This document shows positions 15,129 through 20,644 of a stretch of 20,644 nt of DNA, piece by piece. The position numbers and the translations under genes are program-made. Location: the NCBI GenBank assembly GCA_937957805.1, contig CALFXW010000021.1, positions 1 to 20,644 on the forward strand. The letters run 5' to 3'. Below the pieces are notes generated by a model. It was not told the DNA's origin, did not search any database, and saw only the letters and a program-made list of their open reading frames with translations. The stretch comes from an uncultured Sphingopyxis sp. (GTDB taxonomy: Bacteria; Pseudomonadota; Alphaproteobacteria; Sphingomonadales; Sphingomonadaceae). Every line of letters begins with the position of its first letter. Within the stretch, counting starts at the first letter, position 1.

Positions 15129-16553
15129 TTAAGGCAATATCGGCCCCCACGCGGGGTCGCTGCCATCAACGGGCGTCGGGATGCGGCGCAGATTAACCCC
15201 GGTCAGATCGACCTGAAAAATCTGGCTGCGCCCATCGCGTCCGCGTGACGTGCGGAAAAATTGGACCAACCGGCCATTAGGGGCCCAGGTCGGCGCTTCA
15301 TCCTGCCAATCATCGGTGAGAAGGCGTTCGCCCCCACCGCTCGGCGTCATCACCCCGATACGGAAATTGCCCGATATTCGCGTAAAGGCAATCAAGTCGC
15401 CACGCGGGCTCCATTCGGGGGTCGCATAGCGCCCGCCACCAAAGCTGATGCGCTGCTGGCTCGACCCATCGGCATTCATCACATAGATTTGCTGCCCGCC
15501 CGAACGGTCGCTTTCAAAAACGATCCGCGTGCCGTCGGGCGAAAAACTGCCGCCAACATCAATTCCCGGATTGTCGGTCAGGCGGCGCGGCGTCCCCCCT
15601 TCGACCGGAATGCGGTAAATATCGGTATTGCCTGCGACCGACATGGAAAAGAGCAGGAAACGCCCATCGGGCGACCAGCGCGGGGCAAAGGTCGGGTTGC
15701 TGCTTTCATAAACAGCGCGCTGGCTCGCCCCCTCCACATCATAGATATAGACGCGCACCCGGTCGCCCAAATAGCTGACATAGGCAATATAACGGTAATC
15801 GGGCGAATAACGCGGGGTGATGGCGAGCGACTGGCCGGTGGTGATGAAGCGGTGGTTGGCACCGTCCGAATCCATGATCGCCAGCCGTTTTATCCGCGCA
15901 TCCTTTGGCCCAGTTTCGGCGATATAGGCGATGCGGCTGTCGAAAAAGGGCGCTTCGCCCGACAGGCGCGAATAAATGGCATCGGCACAGCGGTGCGCAG
16001 CGCGCCGCCAATCGCGCGGCTGGACGACAAAGCCATTGCGCGCCAATTCGCTGCCCAAAGCCATATCGTAAAGATAGCAGCCGACGGTCAAATTGCCCGC
16101 CGCATCGGCGCGGACAAAGCCTTGTACCAAGGATTCAGCGCCAGTGGGACGCCAGTTGTCGAAACGTGGCGCAGTCACCTCGGTCATTGGCACCAGCCGC
16201 AAGCCGCCGGGGCCAAGCGGCGCATAGAGACCGGATCGTTCCAGATCGGCCGAAATCACATCGGCAATCTGGATACCCAGCGCGCTGGTATTGCCCGCAG
16301 GTGTTGCCACCGCATCGGGTGTGGCAAAGCCTGTTATGACAATCGACGTGCGCGCCTGCGCCCCCAAATCCCCGGTCACCGTTTCGCGCGGCGGGGCGGC
16401 GGGGGTGGCGGGTGCGGGCGTTGGCGCGGGTGTCGTGGCAGTCGTTGGAGCGGGAGTCGCCGCAGAAGGCGGACTTTGCGCCATCAGCGCGCCGCCCCCC
16501 AAGCCAAGGGTGGTAAGGGCAATGAGCGCGCATCCAAGGGTCAGTTTTTGCAT
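15129..16553 (-). CDS. tolB: Tol-Pal system periplasmic protein TolB
   Basis: A periplasmic beta-propeller protein that interacts with Pal and TolA. The 474 residues have a signal peptide (cleavage near LMAQS), then an unusual Ala/Thr/Pro linker of about 30 residues, the N-terminal TolB domain (VITGFATP, YLYDMALGSELA) and repeated propeller blades: PRYSPDYRYIAYVSY, APRWSPDGRFLLFSM, SFSPDGTRIVFESDRSG, TPEWSPRGDLIAFTR and APTWAPNGRLVQFFR. The start directly abuts the tolA stop, so the two are translated in tandem. The linker is longer than in E. coli TolB; otherwise the protein is standard. Confidence 0.95.
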   Translation of the reverse strand: MQKLTLGCALIALTTLGLGGGALMAQSPPSAATPAPTTATTPAPTPAPATPAAPPRETVTGDLGAQARTSIVITGFATPDAVATPAGNTSALGIQIADVISADLERSGLYAPLGPGGLRLVPMTEVTAPRFDNWRPTGAESLVQGFVRADAAGNLTVGCYLYDMALGSELARNGFVVQPRDWRRAAHRCADAIYSRLSGEAPFFDSRIAYIAETGPKDARIKRLAIMDSDGANHRFITTGQSLAITPRYSPDYRYIAYVSYLGDRVRVYIYDVEGASQRAVYESSNPTFAPRWSPDGRFLLFSMSVAGNTDIYRIPVEGGTPRRLTDNPGIDVGGSFSPDGTRIVFESDRSGGQQIYVMNADGSSQQRISFGGGRYATPEWSPRGDLIAFTRISGNFRIGVMTPSGGGERLLTDDWQDEAPTWAPNGRLVQFFRTSRGRDGRSQIFQVDLTGVNLRRIPTPVDGSDPAWGPILP

Positions 16554-17462
16554 CTATCTCTTTTCAAAATCGAGCGTGTAGGTCGCCCAATGGCTATAAT
16601 ATTCGGCGGGTAATCCTGCAAAGGGGGCGGCGAGTTGGATGGCGCGGCGCGCGCATTCCTCAAAACGGGCGACCTGGGTTCGGTTGCTGGCGGTAACTCC
16701 GGTGGTTTCAACACTGATAATCCGGTCGAGCGCGCCGCTTTGCGTCAGGTGAAAGACGATGCTGGTTTTCAGCCTGTCGACGTCAATTCCCGTAACGACG
16801 CAGCGATTCCACGGTGCGCGCACTTCGGCATTGATGCTGACGCGAATATCGGCGCGCACTTGATCGCCGGTGCGCGCCGCCGGGGCAGATGTGCCGCGCG
16901 AATTGCGCGCCGCCTCGCGCGCGACGCCCGCTGCTATGCCGTCCAACGCGCCCGATGGTCGCGTGTCACGCGCCTCCCGGTCAGTGCGATTATTTGGCGT
17001 TGCATTGGTTGGGCGGCGTGCGGTGGCAGGTGCGGGCGTCTGCCGGGTTACAGGCGGTGTGCGCGGCACTGTCCGGGGCGGCGGCTGGCGCGCCGCCTGC
17101 GGGCGCGGGGTTGGCGCTGGCCGTTCGATGACACGCGGTGTCGGGCGCGGCGTTTCGGGCTTTACCGGACGGACTTCTGGCACAGCAGGGGGCGGCGGGG
17201 TGATTGCATCACTATCAGGGTCGCCCAGCCGCGCGGCGGGTGCCTCCGCAGTCGGGGTGGGGGATGTTGAAACGGGCGCGGTTTCGGCCAGAATCTCCAC
17301 CGCGATCGGCGGATTGTCGAAACGCGGCGGCATCGCCCGCCAACTGAGCGACAGCGCGGCAAGCAGCAGGCCATGGGCCAGAACGACCGCTGATAATATG
17401 CCGATCTGGCGGCTTTCTATCGTCATCTGCCCGGTCATCTGCCGAACCCTATTGCCCGCCAT
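16554..17462 (-). CDS. tolA: TolA-type (TonB-like) energy-transducing protein
   Basis: An inner-membrane protein that spans the periplasm and couples TolQR to TolB-Pal. The 302 residues begin with a single membrane helix (IGILSAVVLAHGLLLAALSL). The middle region (about 60-175) is rich in Pro, Arg, Thr and Ala (for example PKPETPRPTPR-like stretches) rather than the long Ala/Lys helix of enterobacterial TolA. The C-terminal domain contains RAPWNRCVVTGIDVDRLK and ends in a YYSHWATYTLDF segment. Position between tolR and tolB decides the name. The first ATG (17462) overlaps tolR by 14 bases; in-frame ATGs at 17438 and 17426 are credible alternative starts, the former with a better AGGG upstream. 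Confidence 0.88.
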   Translation of the reverse strand: MAGNRVRQMTGQMTIESRQIGILSAVVLAHGLLLAALSLSWRAMPPRFDNPPIAVEILAETAPVSTSPTPTAEAPAARLGDPDSDAITPPPPAVPEVRPVKPETPRPTPRVIERPAPTPRPQAARQPPPRTVPRTPPVTRQTPAPATARRPTNATPNNRTDREARDTRPSGALDGIAAGVAREAARNSRGTSAPAARTGDQVRADIRVSINAEVRAPWNRCVVTGIDVDRLKTSIVFHLTQSGALDRIISVETTGVTASNRTQVARFEECARRAIQLAAPFAGLPAEYYSHWATYTLDFEKR

Positions 17463-17919
17463 CTGAACTGGTGGTGACCAACGCTACGCGGGTAAAGCCC
17501 GCACGGTTGATGTCGCCCATCACGCGCATAACGCGTCCATAATCGAGCGCGCGGTCGGCACGCAGCATGATCGACGGGGTTTGCGCGCCGCCAGCACCCG
17601 CCAATGCGGCGAGCCGTTCGGGCAGCGCGGCCATCGCCACCTGTTCATCGCCGACGAATAATTGCCCATCGGCATCGAGCGTGATTTGTACCGGTTCGCG
17701 TTCGGACTGGTCGAGCGCGCGGGCATTGCTGTCGGGCAGCGCAACCGGCACGCCGCTCGTCAGCAAAGGCGCGGTCACCATGAAGATGATCAGCAAAACC
17801 AGCATGACATCGACGAGTGGCGTTACATTGATATCCGCCATCGGCGCGCTGCTGCGTCGCCCCCGCCGGCCGCGCGCCCGCCCGCCGCCCATATTGCCGC
17901 CCTGATTACCGAACGCCAT
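17449..17919 (-). CDS. tolR: Biopolymer transporter TolR (ExbD family)
   Basis: An inner-membrane protein that forms the proton channel with TolQ. The 156 residues have a Gly/Arg-rich cytoplasmic N-terminus, then MADINVTPLVDVMLVLLIIF, where the Asp of PLVDVMLVLLIIFMV is the key proton-carrying residue, and a periplasmic domain containing PVALPDSNAR and the late DYGRVMRVMGDINRAGF segment. The start at 17919 shares one base with the tolQ stop (TGATG); the longer frame from 17976 runs inside tolQ and was rejected. Confidence 0.95.
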   Translation of the reverse strand: MAFGNQGGNMGGGRARGRRGRRSSAPMADINVTPLVDVMLVLLIIFMVTAPLLTSGVPVALPDSNARALDQSEREPVQITLDADGQLFVGDEQVAMAALPERLAALAGAGGAQTPSIMLRADRALDYGRVMRVMGDINRAGFTRVALVTTSSDGGQ

Positions 17920-18611
17920 CACCCGCGCTCCAACTCGCGGCTTAGCATCGCCTGAAAGCCGTCGGCAAAGCGCCAATATCGCCCCTCCACCTGCCCCAGC
18001 AAATGGGTGAAGCGGTTATAGGCGATGAGCGCAGGGATCGCCGCGAACAGACCAATGGCGGTGGCAAACAACGCTTCGGCAATGCCCGGCGCAACCACCG
18101 CAAGGCTCGAATTACCGGCACTCGCAATCCCCGAAAAGCTGCGCATAATGCCCCAGACGGTGCCGAACAGTCCGATAAAGGGCGCAGATGCGGCGATGGT
18201 GGCAAGCAGGTTGAACCCGCCTGCCAGCCGTTCCACCTCCATCGAAATCGCGCTGTCGAGCACCGCGCCCAGCCGTTCGCGCACCCCGGCCCGGTCAACC
18301 ACCGCGCGCGATGTCGAGCGTTTCCATTCGTTCAATCCGGCGGACAATATCCGCCCGCTGGGGCTGTCGGCATGGCGCGGATTGGCGCTCACTTCCTCCA
18401 CATTGGCGGCACGCCAAAACTCGCGCTCAAACTGCTCCGCCTCCCGCCGGGCGCGGCGCAGGCGAAGCCCGCCCTGCACAATCACCACCCACAGAAGGAT
18501 GGAGGCAATAAGCAATCCCGCCATCACCACTTTGACGACAATATCCGCCTGTAAAAACAAGGCGATGGGGGAAAGTGATGCGGGTTCGAGCGCGATGTCT
18601 GGCAAAATCAT
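17919..18611 (-). CDS. tolQ: Proton channel subunit TolQ (MotA/ExbB family)
   Basis: An inner-membrane protein powering the Tol-Pal system. The 230 residues have three membrane segments: KVVMAGLLIASILLWVVIV near the N-terminus, and a pair in the second half including LATIAASAPFIGLFGTVWGI, a strong family motif, and GIAEALFATAIGLFAAIPAL. These are the canonical MotA/TolQ/ExbB signatures. The ATG at 18611 is preceded by AAGAGAG. It follows ybgC after 45 bases and overlaps tolR by one base. Confidence 0.96.
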   Translation of the reverse strand: MILPDIALEPASLSPIALFLQADIVVKVVMAGLLIASILLWVVIVQGGLRLRRARREAEQFEREFWRAANVEEVSANPRHADSPSGRILSAGLNEWKRSTSRAVVDRAGVRERLGAVLDSAISMEVERLAGGFNLLATIAASAPFIGLFGTVWGIMRSFSGIASAGNSSLAVVAPGIAEALFATAIGLFAAIPALIAYNRFTHLLGQVEGRYWRFADGFQAMLSRELERG

Positions 18612-18656
18612 TCTCTCTTTATACGTCAGCTTGGTGGGGGGATGGACGCACCATCG

Positions 18657-19112
18657 TCAAGTTTTGGCGATCATGGATTTGAAAATGGTCACCCAATGGG
18701 CGGGCTGGCGACGCGCGCGACCATTGGGTGCGACAAAGGCGGCGGTTATCGCGCCCTCGGTCAAAACCACATCGTCGCGGCGGATGGTCTGGACGATATC
18801 GACACTCGCGCCGCGCACCGCCACCACGCGGCTTTCGACGGTCAATATATCATCGAGCCGCGCGGGTGCTTGATAACGGATTTTAAGGTCGGTGACCGCC
18901 CAAGCCCCCTCCCCCCCCTCTTGCGCGGTGCGCTGATCAATGCCGGCAAGGCGCAGCATGTCGGAACGTGCGCGTTCCATATAGCGCAGATAATTGGCGT
19001 GGTAGACGACACCGGAGAGGTCGGTGTCCTCATAATAGATGCGCAAGCCAAACAGGTGGCTTGGCCCCACAAATTGGCCGCTTGGCGCGGGCAAAACCAA
19101 TTTATCTACCAT
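18657..19112 (-). CDS. ybgC: Acyl-CoA thioesterase YbgC (hotdog fold)
   Basis: A small 4-hydroxybenzoyl-CoA thioesterase-type hotdog protein, commonly the first gene of tol-pal clusters. The 151 residues contain RIYYEDTDLSGVVYHANYLR, in which the Asp of YEDTDxxGVVYHANY is the active-site acid, followed by RYMERARSDML. Members hydrolyse acyl-CoA and have been linked to phospholipid metabolism; the specific substrate here is unknown. I chose ATG 19112 rather than the TTG at 19148 because it gives the normal length. The gene has an 8-base C run (18911-18918 on the plus strand) encoding part of EGGEG; the frame is intact. It lies 39 bases after ruvB. Confidence 0.92.
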   Translation of the reverse strand: MVDKLVLPAPSGQFVGPSHLFGLRIYYEDTDLSGVVYHANYLRYMERARSDMLRLAGIDQRTAQEGGEGAWAVTDLKIRYQAPARLDDILTVESRVVAVRGASVDIVQTIRRDDVVLTEGAITAAFVAPNGRARRQPAHWVTIFKSMIAKT

Positions 19113-19151
19113 TATAGAGCCATAGACGAGGCGGCGAAGCCAAGCCAACCC

Positions 19152-20180
19152 CTATTTGCCCGGATCGAACAGCCCGTCCTGTGTGCCGGTGGGCGGGTTC
19201 AGCCCCAGATGTTTCCAACCCGGCGCGTTGAGCAGCCGCCCACGCGCGGTGCGGCCAATCAACCCGAGCTGGAGGAGATAGGGTTCGATCACATCCTCTA
19301 TCGTATCGCGCGGTTCGGAAAGTCCGGCGGCCAGCGCCTCCACCCCCACAGGCCCGCCGCGATAAATATCGGCAATCATGACGAGGTAACGTCGGTCCAT
19401 CGCGTCCAGGCCCAGCCCATCCACTTCCAGCCGCGAAAGCGCGCGGTCGGCGACCGCCGCCGTAATGCTGGCATCGCCCGCCGCATGGGCAAAGTCGCGC
19501 ACCCGGCGCAGCAATCGTCCGGCAATACGCGGGGTGCCGCGCGCGCGCCGTGCGATTTCCTGTGCGCCGTCGGGCGCGATCGCCTGACCAAGCAGATTGG
19601 CCGCACGGACAATCACCTGCCGCAATTCGTCATGGCTGTAAAAATGGAGCCGCACGGGAATGCCAAACCGGTCGCGCAGCGGGGTGGTGAGCAACCCCTG
19701 TCGCGTGGTCGCGCCGACGAGGGTAAAGCGCGGCAGGTCAATCCGCACGCTGCGCGCGGCTGGCCCTTCGCCAATCATGATGTCGAGCGCGCGATCCTCC
19801 ATCGCGGGATAGAGTATTTCCTCGACCGCCGGATTGAGCCGGTGGATTTCATCGATGAAGAGGACATCGCCATCCTCCAAATTGGTGAGGAGCGCGGCCA
19901 AATCCCCCGCTTTGGCAATGACCGGGCCGGAAGTGGCGCGAAACCCCACCCCCATTTCGCGCGCCATAATCTGTGCCAGCGTCGTCTTGCCAAGCCCGGG
20001 CGGGCCAAAAAATAATACATGGTCGAGCGCGTCACCGCGCGCCATTGCCGCCGCAATAAAGATACGCAGGTTTTCGCGCGCCGCCTGTTGGCCGATAAAT
20101 TCGTCGAGCGACTTTGGCCGCAAGGCGGCATCCGCATCCTCTGGCGTGCGCTGCGCGGTCAGGTGCGGGTTATCGGTCAT
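19152..20180 (-). CDS. ruvB: Holliday junction branch-migration ATPase RuvB
   Basis: A hexameric AAA+ motor that drives branch migration with RuvA during recombination and fork repair. The 342 residues contain RPKSLDEFIGQ, the Walker A motif GPPGLGKT (59-66), Walker B VLFIDEIHRL (DEIH 110-113), LVGATTRQGLLTTPLRDRFG (sensor 1 and arginine finger region) and the C-terminal winged helix ending GLNPPTG. The length and start are typical. It lies between ruvA and ybgC, the order common in alphaproteobacteria. Confidence 0.97.
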   Translation of the reverse strand: MTDNPHLTAQRTPEDADAALRPKSLDEFIGQQAARENLRIFIAAAMARGDALDHVLFFGPPGLGKTTLAQIMAREMGVGFRATSGPVIAKAGDLAALLTNLEDGDVLFIDEIHRLNPAVEEILYPAMEDRALDIMIGEGPAARSVRIDLPRFTLVGATTRQGLLTTPLRDRFGIPVRLHFYSHDELRQVIVRAANLLGQAIAPDGAQEIARRARGTPRIAGRLLRRVRDFAHAAGDASITAAVADRALSRLEVDGLGLDAMDRRYLVMIADIYRGGPVGVEALAAGLSEPRDTIEDVIEPYLLQLGLIGRTARGRLLNAPGWKHLGLNPPTGTQDGLFDPGK

Positions 20181-20203
20181 GGTGCAGCGTTACCAATATA
20201 TTT

Positions 20204-20232
20204 CGTCATGCTGAAACAAGTTCAGGATGACG
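20204..20232. repeat. REP-like hairpin in the ruvA-ruvB spacer
   Basis: CGTCATGCTGAA (20204-20215), the loop ACAAG, and TTCAGGATGACG (20221-20232) form a 12-base stem with a single G-G mismatch. From memory this is the core of a dispersed palindrome found in many copies, usually between genes, in sphingomonad genomes. No T-run follows, so it is not a typical terminator. It probably inserted into the spacer, which is 81 bases here. Confidence 0.75.
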
Positions 20233-20261
20233 ATGATGGGCAGCGACGGTGGCTGTACGCA

Positions 20262-20644
20262 TCACCGTGCGGCCTTGCGCAGCGCCAGACGCACCAGCGC
20301 GTCGAGGCTTGCACCTGCGCCCAATTCGGCATCCGCCGCGCCGACCGCCGCGCTCGCCTCCGCCGGTTTGAAACCCAGCGATGCCAGCGCCGCCAGCGCG
20401 TCCGCCAGCACACCGCCCGCCGGTTCGCCCGGCCGAACTGCGCCAATGCCCAATGCGCTGGTGGCGACCAGCCCAACTTTGTCGCGTAATTCATTGCAGA
20501 TGCGCTGCGCCAATTTGGGGCCAACCCCGTTGGCGCGCGCGATCATCGCGCTATCGCCCGCAGCCACCGCGCGCTGCACTTCGGCGGGTTCGAGGATGCC
20601 AAGGATGGCGAGCGCCACCTTGCCCCCTACCCCCTGCACGCTGG
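20262..20644 (-). CDS. ruvA: Holliday junction protein RuvA, C-terminal part, cut by window edge
   Basis: RuvA binds four-way junctions and loads RuvB. The frame is open to the end of the window, and 126 codons of coding sequence are visible. They hold the second helix-hairpin-helix region (SVQGVGGKVALAILGIL), then GVGPKLAQRICNELRDKVG, an acidic/Gly/Ala linker, and domain III (ADALAALASLGFKPAEASAAV), which contacts RuvB. The N-terminal OB-fold domain (about 75 residues) is beyond the window, so the GTG at 20639 is not the true start. Confidence 0.94.
   Translation of the reverse strand, partial: SVQGVGGKVALAILGILEPAEVQRAVAAGDSAMIARANGVGPKLAQRICNELRDKVGLVATSALGIGAVRPGEPAGGVLADALAALASLGFKPAEASAAVGAADAELGAGASLDALVRLALRKAAR

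Noticed and set aside
15261..16613. Open frame of 450 codons antisense to tolB
   Set aside because: Another antisense shadow with low-complexity Gly/Arg content at its end; tolB has signal peptide and propeller motifs.
18911..18918. Run of eight C residues inside ybgC as a possible phase-variation tract
   Set aside because: The frame is intact, the run encodes a plausible EGGEG segment, and YbgC is not a surface-variable protein. Without reads from several isolates there is no evidence for slippage.

Overview
The window looks like chromosomal DNA of an alphaproteobacterium, most probably a sphingomonad (order Sphingomonadales). The reasons are the moderately high GC content, the gene orders ruvA-ruvB-ybgC-tolQ-tolR-tolA-tolB-pal and ribF-ileS-lspA-DUF3035, a MerC-like gene paired with zur, and two palindromic repeats of a kind I associate with sphingomonad genomes. 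The assignment rests on recognition of proteins and gene order, not on a database search.

Left part (1-5292). A heme A synthase gene (ctaA) runs leftward out of the window. Divergent from it are a MerC-like membrane protein and a Zur-type zinc regulator, with a candidate Zur operator in the shared upstream region. Next come a secreted protein built from two copies of a PPC-like beta domain, a strong intrinsic terminator, dxs (isoprenoid precursor synthesis) and an Mrr-like restriction nuclease gene joined to dxs by a TGATG overlap.

Middle (5322-13702), all on the minus strand and probably one transcription unit read right to left: purE-purK-folA-M19 dipeptidase-ribF-ileS-lspA-DUF3035 lipoprotein. 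Four junctions are 1- or 4-base stop/start overlaps. The genes serve purine, folate and flavin synthesis, isoleucyl-tRNA charging and lipoprotein maturation. The ileS gene carries the most unusual feature of the window: an in-frame palindrome-rich insertion of about 160-170 bp in the part encoding the CP1 editing domain, flanked by a patch of atypical codon use.

Right part (13898-20644). A small stand-alone GGDEF protein (diguanylate cyclase, GGDEY variant with intact I-site) is divergent from purE and convergent with pal. Then, on the minus strand, ruvA (cut by the window end), ruvB, ybgC, tolQ, tolR, tolA, tolB and pal form a Holliday-junction and cell-envelope cluster. A REP-like hairpin lies in the ruvA-ruvB spacer.

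No tRNA, rRNA, CRISPR array, insertion sequence with transposase, or prophage was seen. No gap without a gene exceeds about 210 bases; the largest (405-612, 13703-13897, 1553-1694) hold mainly promoter regions. I found no clear novel multi-gene system; the best leads are the coding palindromic element in ileS, the Zur/MerC-like unit, the duplicated secreted protein and the dxs-coupled Mrr nuclease.
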